From NCBI GenBank assembly GCA_963969495.1, contig OZ018337.1, positions 83,922,777-83,986,776 of the forward strand: a DNA stretch of 64,000 bases, written 5' to 3'. Both the position numbers and the translations under genes were made by a program. Below are positions 38,454 to 48,837 of this stretch, in pieces. This stretch comes from Ceratothoa steindachneri (lineage: Eukaryota; Arthropoda; Malacostraca; Isopoda; Cymothoidae). The notes below the pieces were generated by a model. The model made no database searches. It worked only from the letters and a program-made list of their open reading frames with translations, and was not told where the DNA came from. The number at the start of each line of letters is the position of its first letter. The first letter of the stretch is position 1.

Positions 38454-39600
38454 GATTTCTCGGAGATCCTTAACCATGACCAAAATGACGGCAAAAAAGG
38501 AGTGTGAATTACTAACACCCTTAGGCGATAATGCCCAAGACAAAGACACGGAGACTCTCCGTGGACCCAAAGAACAAAAGTGCCCCCAACGCGCCCATGG
38601 AGATACGTTCGTAGCACTGGACGAAACATCGATTCTTGAGGAAGATAACCCCGCGGAGTCCCTTAATGTAATACAGATAGTGTTCACCCAACCTGATGCT
38701 GATTACCCTCATCCTTTCCTACCAGGCGAGTCTTTTGAACTCTTTCACCTGGATAGTGACGCGCCGCTGATACCACATCAAAAGAGTCAGCTACAAGAAC
38801 TATTTGAATGGAGTCACCATTTAACCACCCTATTAGCTCTTTTCGAGCAACTGCGCGAAAATGGCCTCACCATTGCCCCCAGCAAATGCTATTTTACCCA
38901 AGAAACCATAAAATATTTGGGTTTCAAAATAGGACAAAGCAAGTTAGGTCCCCAAGAGAACCAGATTAGGGATATCGCCGACATGCCCCTCCCGATTACA
39001 AAGAAGCAATTAAGATCGCTCCTAGGATAAGCTTCTTACTATCAGCGATTTGTTCCGAAATTCGCTGCAATTCCGGCGCCCCTCAGCTGGCTTCCAAAAA
39101 AGAATTCCCCCGATCGTTTACGTTGGAATGATGTCGCTGTTTCCCATTTTAATCAGTTTAAGAGTAAGCTCATTTCTGCCTCCATTTTAAAGTTGCCCAA
39201 CCCGGAAAAATTCTTTGGGATTAAGACTGACGCTTCCAACGAGGGCATTGGAGGTGTACTCCTTCAATACAAGGATGACGGAACGAGTCATCCAGTTGCA
39301 TATGCTAGTCGCCAATTATTACCACGCGAAAAGAGATATGCCACTATAGAGAAGGAAGCTTTATCAATTATCTGGGTTATAGACAAATTAAAAATATACT
39401 TGATAGGAAAAGAATTTCAGATAGGAACCGACCACCGTCCGTTAGCCTATATTAGGAATGTGCGACACTCCAACGGCCGAATCATGCGCTGGAGTTTACT
39501 CTTGCAAGAGTATCAATTTAAAATAAATTATATAAAATGTTCCGATAACCAGGTCGCTGACGCACTCAGTAGGAATGCGTTACCCAATAGCGTAGAGTAA
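38454..39600 (+). pseudogene. pol: Element A pol remnant: linker, RT tail, RNase H
   Basis: After the solo LTR the pre-integrase stretch resumes (FSEILNHD). The frame from 38476 then runs through KKECELLTPLGDN to the post-integrase linker GDTFVALDETS and DYPHPFLPGESFEL, so integrase is deleted. At KSQLQELFE it joins WSHHLTTLLALFEQLRENGL, skipping the RT catalytic core. Next come QETIKYLGFKIGQ and ITKKQLRSLLG, one TAA at 39028, and the RNase H. The RNase H keeps its acidic residues: IKTDASNEG (Asp at 39229), TIEKEALSIIW, IGTDHRPLAY and QVADALSRN. From 38476 to 39600 the frame is 375 codons with that single stop. This looks like a young non-autonomous derivative rather than a very old wreck. 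Confidence 0.9.
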
Positions 39601-40016
39601 TTGTATTTATAGGATTAGTATCTCCATGTAGGTATATACCGTCTGCTACTATTAAATTAGATTCTCTTGCAATATAATTAGTTAAGGTATATGTCTGAAT
39701 TTTGTAACGCTCAATGTCTATTTTTTTTGTGTGTATATATATTTGTACCCATTAATTTACGTATAAATTATTTTGTCCCGTATGTACAAATTTTATATCA
39801 TTTCATTGTTCCATGCCCTTTTTTTTATTAAGTTGTAGTAAAGGTTATTCTCCCCTGTAATCTAAAGATCAAAATAATCATATGTATTGAGGTAATTCTA
39901 GTTAGGTGCAGGAAGGTATGGTTGGTACAAGGAAACGAGTTCCCCACAACGGAGCTCTATCGTGGTCCCTTCTCTCTTTTTTTTTCGAAGTGACAACTTT
40001 CCCCGGAATACAGGGG
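39601..40016 (+). other. Element A 3' non-coding region and polypurine tract
   Basis: Matches 46186-46701 of element B at lower identity. It ends CCCCGGAATACAGGGG just before the LTR; AGGGG is the likely end of the plus-strand primer. Confidence 0.7.
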
Positions 40017-40062
40017 TGTGATAGAACGGGTTGAAGCCGCGTTAATTTCAACCACTATCACA
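40017..40062 (+). repeat. Hairpin at LTR 5' end
   Basis: TGTGATAG (40017-40024) pairs with CTATCACA (40055-40062), and inside it GGTTGAA pairs with TTCAACC. Element B's LTR has the same outer pair (TGTGATA at 46702, TATCACA at 46739-46745) although the inner sequence differs. Confidence 0.8.
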
Positions 40063-40520
40063 TGTTATTTAAAACCACGAGCTTCCCACGTGCATTCTTA
40101 CTTCGAAGCTGGGCGCCTTATCGCAGCCACCCGAGTCAATGTTTAAACAAGGAGGTTTATCTTCCCCCCCGTTCACGTCATTGCGCCGACCTCGCCAGAT
40201 TGAGTTAGGCTTATGGGCAGATAAGGCATTGTTCCCCGGCTCGGCTGTGCATTTCCTCGAAGCTCCCACTCCATTGTTCCCCACCTTAAAGGGAATGTCC
40301 TGACTATTTCTTTGGAAACTCTACTACTAAGCCCAGATTGGAGATCCAGATTTTCGTCGCGAAACATCACCACGACCATCTCTCACCTTGTGTGCCAAGG
40401 GACCTCAACCTCGAGATTCACCATTACTTGTCCAAAAAAAGGACAATATCCCTTGAATGCCAAGGTTCGAGCCTTCGTGACCCCGAGTCCACAAGGCTTC
40501 CACCTTGTTGTCTAGAATAA

Positions 40521-40903
40521 GAACAACGTTACAATAGCCATTGTTCGCTTGAGTCCGTTGACAAGAAACGGTTCTCACCGCTCCTCCTTGTTGTTTAGAA
40601 GAGAACAACATAGAACAGCCATTGTTCATTTATGTCCGTTCGCCAAGAAACGGTTCTCAGCCTTTCCCTTGTTGTTCAGAAAGAGAACAACGTTAGAACA
40701 GCCATTGTTCTTTTGAGTCCGTTTGCCAAGAAACGGTTCTCACCCTTCCCCTGTTGCTCAGAAAGAGAACAACGTTAGAACAACCATTGTTCGTTTTAGC
40801 CCGCTTGCCAAGAAACGGTTCTCACCCTTCGCCCTTGTTGTTCAGAAGAGAACAACATTAGAACAGCCATTGTTCTTCAAGCCGTTCGTCGAGAACGGTT
40901 CTC
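40521..40903 (+). repeat. 82-bp tandem repeat in the LTR, five units
   Basis: GAACAAC recurs at 40521, 40603, 40685, 40767 and 40850. Each unit reads roughly GAACAACGTTAGAACAGCC, ATTGTTC, AAGAAACGGTTCTCACC, CCTTGTTGTTCAGA. GAACAA and TTGTTC words within a unit can pair, and AGAAACGGTTCTC is itself partly palindromic. It lies upstream of the TATA-like word, so it is in the U3 or promoter part of the LTR. The last unit is shortened. Confidence 0.95.
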
Positions 40904-41414
40904 ATTCCCAAGACGCCACGTCAGGATCATTTTATTACCCCACCCCTTCGGCTGGAACTCGCCAGCTGACCGAAAATTCCTTCAAGCCGCCTTCCTCTGC
41001 ACAACAAGTATAAATTACGTAAGCCGAACGTTACCTTTGAGTATTTAACCTGTTTGTCAATTCTATCCAGTGCTTTAAATGGTTTAGCAAACCATCACCT
41101 CCCTTCAACTTCATATTTGTTATACCTTTTTAAATCTTTAAATCCTCGGATTAGCTCGAGTCCCCACGACCCTTTCCATTCTCTATTTATGTCAATATTT
41201 TCCGTTTTGTGTGTTGTTGATAGTTATTATTAATAAAACTCTATTTTATTAATGATAGCAATATTATTATCCTTGAGCTCAGTTCCACTTCTTAAGCATA
41301 GTGAAGATGAATAATATCGGCCAGCCAGACATCCACGCATTCTAAAGCTAATTAAGTAAGTTCCCTCAACGAATAGTTATATATGGTATATCGTCGAGAG
41401 TCCATTCTACGACA

Positions 41415-41792
41415 TATATATATATATTTTTTTTTTTATATATATTGCATTCTTTGTTTGGAGTCAACTTTAAAGGTGTAACGCTATATCTTTGCAAACA
41501 CTGGTTTCAGTCGAGTGAAGCATAGTGTTATACGTTATAAGAATAGAGTAAATTAAATCTCGTTTTTTTAACGATTGCTATTCCCACAAGAAAACTTAAA
41601 TAGCTGGAGTAGCTCAAGGATGTGGTATAATAATTTGTTATTTTGTGTTTTTGTTTTAGTCATTGGTTATCTAGATCGAGAAACCAATTTGGAATAAGTC
41701 AGTGCCGATATTTAGGTAGGCCAATTCCCTAGAAGGCATACTTCTTACCGCAAAGGGAATGGGGGGTTGACTACTTCCTACCAAGAGCAAAT
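41415..41792 (+). other. TA run and element B leader
   Basis: (TA)n/T-run at 41415-41446, then a leader matching element A's. No primer-binding site recognised. Confidence 0.65.
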
Positions 41793-43170
41793 ATGACTTA
41801 GTTTGTAATATTTAAAGCTCAAGGAAAATCCTTAGGACTTTGCGGAAGAGACTTGATAGAGTACATCCAAGAGGATCAAAAACAGAAAGAGAAAAGTTAA
41901 GAGAAGAAAGGCGGAGAAATTCAACGAGAAGAGAGAGAAAGAGAAATTTCACGAGAAGAGAGAGAAAAAGAAATTCAACGAGAAGAGAAAGATAGAGAAA
42001 TTCAACGAGAAGAGAGAGAAAGAGAAATTCAACGAGAAGAAAGAGAAGAACGAAGAAGGCAAGCCGAGCTCCACCATCAGCTTGAAATGGCACACATACA
42101 AGCTGAAACACAATCCGTGAGTCCACGTTCAGAACCCCCGTCCAATCACCCACTTAAGCTCCCCAATTTCAAGGATTGAGAGGATTTCAGAGCATTTTTT
42201 ATCGCACTTCGAAAAGATCCTTGAAATCAACAACCTGGACTTGGAGGCCGAAGGCGTAGTGAGGTTGCTGCCACTCTTAAATTCCAAATTGCGCCGCATC
42301 TTCATTTTCCTACCATCGGAGTGTACAATTGACTACAGTGTATTAAAAGCTGATTTATTGGCTGCTTATAATATGACTCCCGATTTCAACAGACAGGAAT
42401 TTCGAGGAGGTCATATTAAACCCGGACAGACGTTCCCTCAATTTGGATACATTCTCCAGAGGAATTTTAAATTCTGATTAGAATCCTCAAAAGTTTCTCC
42501 TGACTACGATTTCTCAACAGACTTCATTTTGCGGGATCAACTTTTGGCGTCTCTCCCAACGGAGATCCGCGTGTTCGTGAAAGATCGTCGGTGCCAGTCC
42601 GTTAAAGAATGTAACGAAGAAGGTGATGTCTATGCTGTTACCCATAATTTCTACCTCAAGGAGAATAGAAATTCTCATCAATCCTTCTACCAGGAAAAAA
42701 GAAAGGATTCGCGCCGCTTCACAGGAAAGTTTCCGGGCCCGGTAAAACCCCAAAGCTTCTTTCCCTCAAACCAGCAACGGGACATCAAACCTCCGATTAA
42801 GATTTCTCCACCAGCACTCTTTTGAAAGCGACCGATCATATGCTTCACCTGCGGTGTAGAAAACCACACGAGCTGGAATTGCCACCAAAATTCCATGCTT
42901 AAAAATGGACCAGCCCATCAAGTACACCAGATTAAGGCCACACCGGCTTCCTCGATGGTGCAGACCCAAGAATCAACTTCTCCACTTCCGTCAGAGCAGA
43001 AGGTAAATTTTATTTTTGATAAAAGTTCCCCGGGAACTTTAAAATTTAAGGAGGGCAGCGTGAACGGCTGTCGAGTATTTACCCTCGTCAGGGACACAGG
43101 GTGCACTTGTTTCATCGTGTCCGACGAGCTTCTCGCCCCTGTGGACCCTAACCACGAAAAGTTTCGTTAG
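41793..43170 (+). pseudogene. gag-pr: Element B gag-protease, broken
   Basis: Begins at the same ATG as A, but the third codon is TAG. It then reads FVIFKAQGKSLG and LIEYIQED. A long GAGAAATTCAACGA-type repeat array (41890-42050) encodes the arginine/glutamate coiled coil. A capsid-like region follows in several frames: LKLPNFKD, FEKILEINNLDLEAEGVVRL, DYSVLKADLLAAYNM, FRGGHIKPGQTFPQF and RDQLLASLPTEIRVFVKDRR, resembling the SCAN-like capsid C-terminus of gypsy gags. A CCHC zinc knuckle lies at 42841-42882. One protease segment follows with RDTGCTCFIVSDELL (Asp at 43093) and ends in a TAG after EKFR. At least three stops and two frameshifts break it. It shows the domain layout that A has lost. 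Confidence 0.88.
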
Positions 43171-43497
43171 TACATGAATACCTTGCGCGGGCGAACCGAT
43201 TCCCCGTCGTTAAATGTTACCTGCAGTGTCAGTAGTTTGATGGCTGGGCAGAAGTCATTTCGACACCTATAAAGTTTTGTTCAATACTTATAGGGCAGAG
43301 CCCCGAAGTAAGCTTCGACCCTCTGTCCCAGGTTGCCCTTACTCTAGCCCGAGCAAAAAAGGAAACACAGAAGTCCGTCCTACACAGAACTCCGATACCG
43401 TTCGAATTCTCAGAAATACTTAACCAGGATTTTAGGTCCACACAAAAGGAATATGAGACACTAACAGCCTTATGGGATAATTCCCCAAATAATAGTA
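43171..43497 (+). pseudogene. Element B protease tail and pre-integrase linker
   Basis: Continues the protease in another frame, matching 36720-36934 of element A, through the intact version of the site where the solo LTR sits in A (CCGTTCGAATTCTCAG near 43398). It then reads QKEYETLTALWDN. A short deletion relative to A removes the stretch before integrase. Confidence 0.7.
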
Positions 43498-44640
43498 TAT
43501 CTGGAGCAAGGTGGTCTACTCTACCGATCCGCCGAGGACAGTAATAACGCGGTTACAACAGTCTTATGCCTTCCACGATTCCATGTCCCTATAGTGCTAA
43601 TAATAGCTCATGACAGCATCTCTTCAGGTCACTTTAGTCATACCTAAACGGGTCAGCATAGTTTTAACTATTTTAACAGGCCAGGTGCTGCAGCTGACAT
43701 CTCAAAGCATTGTCAATCGTGCTATGTGTGTCAAAAGGCGTCCGCTAAGGGGCGGGTCAAACCAGCTCCCTTACAAAGGGGACTAGTCATCACTGAACCC
43801 TTCTCCAGAGTGGCCATCGACCTGGTTGGCCCCATCCCCCCCCCCTTCAAACGAGGGGCACAGCTACATTTTTACTTTGGTTGATTTTGCTACAAGTTTC
43901 CCCGAGGTGGTCTCCCTCGCTAAATCGATAGTATTTCTTGTGCAGAGGCCCTCACTTCGATCTTTTCAAGGGTACGCGTCCCTAAGGAAATACTGTCAGA
44001 CTGAGGATTGCAATTCACCTCCGAGTTGATAGAGTACGTAGGGAAGCTGCTCATGGTAAAGTCTTTTTTACCACCCCCTTCCGCCCACAGACAAATGGAA
44101 TGTGTGAAAAATTGAACGCAAATCAAAAATCATTTATTAAGAAGATTTGTCCCGAGCAGCCCCGCGCATGGCACCGATATCTCGCGGTTGCCCTATTCGC
44201 CTATCGAGAAATTCCTCATGGCACATTAGGCTTCGCACCGTTCGAGCTCCTTTATGGACGTAATTTACGCGGACCACCCAGAATTTTAAAGGAGTTTTTA
44301 CACAAGCCCCAACTGGACCAAGAACTACAGTCACCATACGCCTATGTCTTAGATCTACGCCAGAGGCTCGAGAAAGGCGTGAACATCGCCTAAGAAAATG
44401 CCGATGTCAATTTGGACAAATATAAACCTATTTTGATGTCAGGTCGGAAGATAGGAAAGTTAAGCTCGGTGATGAAGTACTCCTGCTCCTTCCCACCGCG
44501 AGTAATAAATTACTGAGCCAATCGAAAGTTCCGTACTCGGTCAACTAGGTACGAGGACCAGTAGATTACCTCGTTGGCACTCCAGCAAGCGATAAACTCT
44601 ACCACGTTAACTTATTCAAGAAATACCACCGACGCGCCGA
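43498..44640 (+). pseudogene. int: Element B integrase, placed before RT
   Basis: Starts YLEQGGLLYRSAEDSNN. The N-terminal zinc-binding part is seen as AHDSISSGHFSH and HCQSCYVCQ (43711 onward). The DDE core follows: AIDLVGP (Asp 43819), VDFATSFPEVVSL, then LSD followed by a stop (Asp 43999), and QTNGMCEKLN (Glu about 44106). D1-D2 is 60 codons and D2-E about 35, as in retroviral-type integrases. Next come WHRYLAVALFAYREIPHGTL, FAPFELLYGRNLRGP and LYHVNLFKKYHRR at the end. Frameshifts and stops break it (for example near 43840, 44001 and 44391). It lies upstream of RT, the reverse of the normal Ty3/gypsy order. Confidence 0.9.
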
Positions 44641-45650
44641 TGGAGATACGTTCGTAGCACTAGACGAAAAATCAGCGCTTGAAGAGGATTACCCCGCGGA
44701 CTCCTTTAATGTCATTCAGACAGTGTGCATTCAACCTAATGCCGATTACCCTCATCCTTCCCTGCCAGGCGAGTTTTTTGAACCCTCTGACCTGGTATCG
44801 ACTCGCGACTGAGACCACATCAACAATTACTTGTCAGTTTAACAACGTTATTTCGGAGAAGCCTGGATGCGCTACTAGATGGAGCATGACATTAAATTGA
44901 CGACCTTGGAACCTATACGTCCAAAACGCTATCTATGCCGATTCATTTACGCCAAGCTTTTAACGCCGAAGTAGATAATTTGATTAGTTTAGACATAATA
45001 GAACCTTCCACCTCTAGTTATTGCTCCCCAATTATCATGGTCAAGAAACCTGATGGCTTTTATCGAATGTGCATCGACTTTAGGAAGTTAAATTCGTTAA
45101 CTATGCTCGACGCCGAGCACATCCCGTTGGTAGATCAAAACTTCCACCTTTTTGAAGACGCTAATTTCATCTCAGAACTTGATTTGTGCAAGGCATATTA
45201 CCAAATTCCTCGGGCCCGATATGGAAGCAGATACCGCCTTTGCTACTGAGAAACGCTTAATGCAATTTAAGTGCCTTCCTTTTGGCCTCGTGACCGCTTG
45301 CAGTAACTATAACCGTCTGATGAGAGGGTGTTAGATGGACTTCCGAATGTCAACTTGTACTTTGATAACGTCTTCGTCGCTGCTCGTGAATGAAGTCCAC
45401 ATTTAACTACCCTACTAGCTCTCTTTAAGCGATTGCGCGAAAATGGCCTTGCCATTGGCCCCAGCAAATGCCATTTTGCCCAGGAAACCATAAAATACTT
45501 GGGTTTTAAAATAGGACAAAGGCAGGTAGGTCCATAGGACGACAAGATTAAGGCAATCGCTGACATGCCCTCCCGAATACTTAGAAACAATTATGATCAT
45601 TTCTAGGATCAGCTCTTTACTATCGGCGATTTCTCCCAAATTTCGCTGCT
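44641..45650 (+). pseudogene. pol: Element B linker and reverse transcriptase, broken
   Basis: The linker GDTFVALDEKS and DYPHPSLPGEFFEP leads to MEHDIKLTTLEPIRPKR. The RT proper starts MPIHLRQAFNAEVDNLISLD (44935) and continues MVKKPDGFYRMCIDFRKLNS and ELDLCKAYYQIP (motif A Asp at 45181). A frameshift near 45205 is followed by TEKRLMQFKCLPFGLVTACSNYN. Motif C reads YFDN (45358-45369) instead of YxDD. Thumb-like LFKRLRENGLAIGPSKCHFA and KYLGFKIGQRQVGP follow. No RT copy in the window has an intact core: A and C lack it and B is mutated. Confidence 0.88.
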
Positions 45651-45767
45651 ATCTCGGCGCCCCTGAGCACCCTCTTCAAAAAGAATTCCCCCGATCGACT
45701 AAAATGGAATGATGTCACTATTTTTTATTTTAGCCAGCTCAAGAGTAAGCTCATTTCTTTTCCCATT

Positions 45768-46185
45768 TTGAAGTTGCCCAACTTGGAAAAATCTTTTGGG
45801 ATTAAGACCGACGCGAGCAACGAGGGAATTGGGGTTGTACTCCTCCAATATGAGGTTGACGGAACGAGTCATCAAGTTGCATACGCTAATCGCCAGCTAT
45901 TTACCCCCGAAAAGAGATATGGCACTATAGAAAAGGAAGATGTAGCTATTATTTGGGTTATTGAAAAATTTAAAATGTATTTAATAGGAAAAGAATTTCG
46001 GATAGGAACTGAACATCGCCCGCTGGCCTATATTCGGAATGTACGACACTCCAACGGCCGAATTATGCGCTGGAGTCTACTCTTGCAAGAGTACCAATTT
46101 AAAATAAATCATATGAGAAGGTTCCAAAAATCAGTTTGCTGACGCACTCAGTAGGAATGCTTTACCGAATAGTGCAGATTAATTT
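45768..46185 (+). pseudogene. Element B RNase H, nearly intact
   Basis: Open for 124 codons: IKTDASNEGIGVVLLQYEVD (Asp at 45810), YANRQLFTPEKRYGTIEKED and AIIWVIEKFKMYLIGKEFRI. It then has GTEHRPLAYI, where the catalytic Asp of GTDHRPL is Glu, followed by HSNGRIMRWSLLLQEYQFKI. A frameshift near 46122 separates the final QFADALSRNALPNSAD. It leads straight into the 3' non-coding region, so nothing (in particular no integrase) follows RNase H. Confidence 0.88.
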
Positions 46186-46701
46186 ATAATTCGTTGTAGT
46201 TAGGATTTCCATGTATGTATGTTTATCCCTTCTTGTACGACTTAATTGGATTCTCATGTAATATAAATAGTTTAATTGAATGGAAATGTCAGAATTTCGT
46301 TGCCCAGTATCTATTTTTTTACTTTTTTATGTCCGTAGATTTGTACCCATTAATCTACGCATGAATTCTTTTGTCCTATATGTATTTTTGGGGGGTATTA
46401 ACCTTTTTGTAAATGCTCTAAATTAGCAACTTTCACAATTTTTGATTTCATGTCATTATTACGCCATGTATGAATTTTATATTATTCTATTGTACCCCTA
46501 TGTCTCTTTTATGGCTAAGATTGTATTAAAGGTTGGTTTCCTTATAGTCAAATTATCGAGATAATCAGCTATTTATCTAAATGGTAGCTTGGGTGCGTGG
46601 AAAGTCGGTCGAGCGGGAATGTTAGTTCCCTAAAACGGAGCTCGATGGTTGTCCCTTTTCTCTCCTTTCGAAAGTAAAAACTTTTCCCCGGAAGGAAGGG
46701 G
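46186..46701 (+). other. Element B 3' non-coding region and polypurine tract
   Basis: Matches 39601-40016 of A. It ends CCCCGGAAGGAAGGGG, the likely plus-strand primer, immediately before the LTR start TGTGATA. Confidence 0.7.
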
Positions 46702-46990
46702 TGTGATAAAATTGCCTAAGGCGGCCGCGGCTCGCTTCTATCACATATTAAAACTCATGCTTTCCACCTGCATCCTGCGAGAATTGAGAAAAATGGCGTT
46801 TTTATCGGCCACCATTCCCGCGTATTATCTTCTCCCACTTCAAGTTTAATCAAGGAGGTTCAATCTCCCGTTTGCCTCCAGGCGTCAAAATGGGCAGATT
46901 GAATTAAGCTTATGGGAAGATAAGATTTTTTCAAGCGCTACTGGCACATTCCCTGGAAGTCCCTCATGGTACGTTATCCCGAGGGGCTGA
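46702..46990 (+). mobile_element. Element B 3' LTR, truncated
   Basis: Follows the first ~270 bp of the LTR at 40017 (for example AACAAGGAGGTT/ATCAAGGAGGTT and GCTTATGGG.AGATAAG), then similarity fades. The tandem repeats and the 3' part are missing, so no target duplication can be read for the array. Confidence 0.8.
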
Positions 46991-47513
46991 CTCCGGCTAT
47001 TTATGCGATAGAATTTCGCGTTGGAAGTAAATCCCGATTATTTTCGCAAGGTATTAGGCCGATCCGGTCTTCCTTTGCACCAGGACAAATTAAATTTGTC
47101 CTGAAATAAAATAGAGATCATTGTTAATATACTATATTTATAAATATAATGGATTTAAGCTCTAAATTATGATACTAACATACTAATCCAAAATGTAATT
47201 TTAGATTAGTTCTATTCATATTATCTTATAAAATGATAGAGTTGACGTAAACTTTTGGACATGACTGTACAAGCCAAGCCTCTAAGGAAGCGAAGCATTG
47301 AAGAGCATCTGTAGAAGCTATCCATTTTTGTTCCAGTTGGAGGAATAGGTAAACATATTTCCTACATATTATTTTACTGTCATAGTCATTCTTTATTAAT
47401 GATATCAATTTTCAGGTTTTCTCGTAAAAATTCAGCTTTAACTTTAACAATTTTTTTAAAAGAAGTCTAAAATCTTCAATTGCCTTAATCTTTTATCTCA
47501 AAACTGATTTATA
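46991..47513. other. No gene seen; small hairpin
   Basis: The first ~110 bases remain GC-richer and may be unrecognised LTR. At 47082-47102 AGGACAAATT and its exact reverse complement are separated by one base, followed by AATAAAATAG. The rest is AT-rich. Confidence 0.45.
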
Positions 47514-48837
47514 AAGGTTGTTTCAAAACAGGCGCCGAATTTGAAAGGTGAATAGTTAAACGAATATTTATAAACATGGTAATATTCTTACAAGTTCTAA
47601 TCAGTTATGTCTACCGTTTAGTTCTGAAACACGATGTCGGCCATATGTTCACCTTCACTGCGTTTGCATAAATTATACGATCCTCAAAATTCACGCTAAC
47701 TCTTTCACAAATGTTTGACTCGAAGCCTCCAATCACATGAATGATTTCATCCTTGAGTTAAGGAATTGTGCGCGGTTTGTTAGCCTATACGTGACTTCAC
47801 ATACCCTCGTAAGAAGAAATCACAATGGGTAAGATCGCAGGAACTTGGTAGTAATTCCTGGTCCCCCTTCAACGATATTACTATTAGCGGAAAATTTTGA
47901 GAGAGTGATGCAAGCGTTTGGAGCAAAGTCAGGCAGGTCGCTCCATCCTGCTGAAACCAGATGGACACAATCTCTGTATCTTGCAAGTTCAGCCATAATT
48001 GAGAGGTTGATATCATGTATCGTTAACTTTATCGAGTAATGATAACTGCATTCGCCTCATCATCTTCAAAGAAGAACGGTCCAAGCACTCCACCTGCCCC
48101 CAAACCAAACCACACAGTTTCTTTCATTGGATGCATTTCATGATATGGCATTATTCCAGGTTTTTCCATTTTCCAAATCCGGAAGTTCTGTTTATTGACA
48201 AATCTACTCAAGTGGAAGTTGGCTCGCCACGGATGATTTTATTTGCAAACTTTTCGTCGGCTGCAATTCTTTCGACAACCCAGTCAGGAAATTACTTCCA
48301 TCTACCGTGGCCAGATGGCTGTGTATTCTGCGTAAGTTGAATTTTGTGTGAATACATATGCAAATCCTCATGCAGAGTTAGATGAAATGAAGTGGCCGTA
48401 ATTTCCAACTGCTGCAAAAGTCAGCGAATCGATTATCCGGGACTGTCTCGCACAACAGCAATTCTTTTCTCTGTTTGACTAGTAGGACTCCACCCACGCG
48501 AGTATGCTGTTGCAGCTGAAATAGTTGTTTTAAAGTTCGTCACTAGTTTGCGCCCTTTAGACTCGTTGAGTGCTTCATTTCGCCCCAAAATAGAAAGAAG
48601 AGTTCGAAATCTTTGCATCACACATTTTCTTTTATGGTAAAATTTCTTTAAGATCAGAGCGCGTTGCTTAGTTTAAAAATTTGACATGACGCACCGCACA
48701 CACCTATTCTGAAAAATAAACTATCGCTAGTAATCGGGATGAAGAGAGATAGCAATAATAAAATAACTTTTCCTTCAAAATTCAAAACGCAAAAGTTTTG
48801 CTAAATTTAAATTCGGTGCCAAGTATGGAACACCCTA
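47514..48837 (-). mobile_element. Tc1/mariner-type transposon, full length, decayed
   Basis: The ends are inverted repeats. On the left, AGGTTGTTTCAAAACAGGCG continues CCGAATTT. On the right, the reverse complement reads GGTGTTCCATACTTGGCACC then GAATTT. Both are bounded by TA. Length ~1.32 kb is normal for the family. The terminal repeats differ from those of the copy at 8141, so it is a separate subfamily. Confidence 0.85.
47618..48687 (-). pseudogene. Mariner-like transposase (DUF4817/DDE type), broken
   Basis: Read from 48687 leftward. An early stop follows the ATG; then QRALILKKFYHKRKC, MQRFRTLLSILGRNEALNES and KLVTNFKTT form the N-terminal DNA-binding region. After damage comes RIAADEKFANKII, a frameshift that destroys the first catalytic block, and ANFHLSRFVNKQNFRIW. 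Then come WFGLGAGGVLGPFFFEDDEA, IWFQQDGATC (second Asp), LTHCDFFLRGYVKS (third Asp) and a ragged end with VNFEDRI and DIVFQN at the stop (47618-47620). At least three frameshifts and several stops. Same superfamily as 8253-8987 but not its close copy. Confidence 0.88.

Larger units (their letters stand above)
40017..41414 (+). mobile_element. Full-length LTR shared by elements A and B
   Basis: The start TGTGATAG is fixed by the purine tract before it, here and at 46702. The end TACGACA is inferred from the TA run that follows in both 5' contexts and from an identical 11-base terminus ATTCTACGACA in family-S LTRs. Length 1398 bp. It acts as the 3' LTR of A and the 5' LTR of B. It contains a hairpin at its first 46 bases, five 82-bp repeats, a TATA-like ACAAGTATAAATTACG near 41004 and AATAAAACTCTATTTTATT near 41235. 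Open frames in it are non-coding. Confidence 0.85.

Noticed and set aside
40521..40903. Regular repeats considered as a CRISPR array
   Set aside because: Units are contiguous 82-bp copies without unique spacers, inside an LTR of a eukaryotic element.
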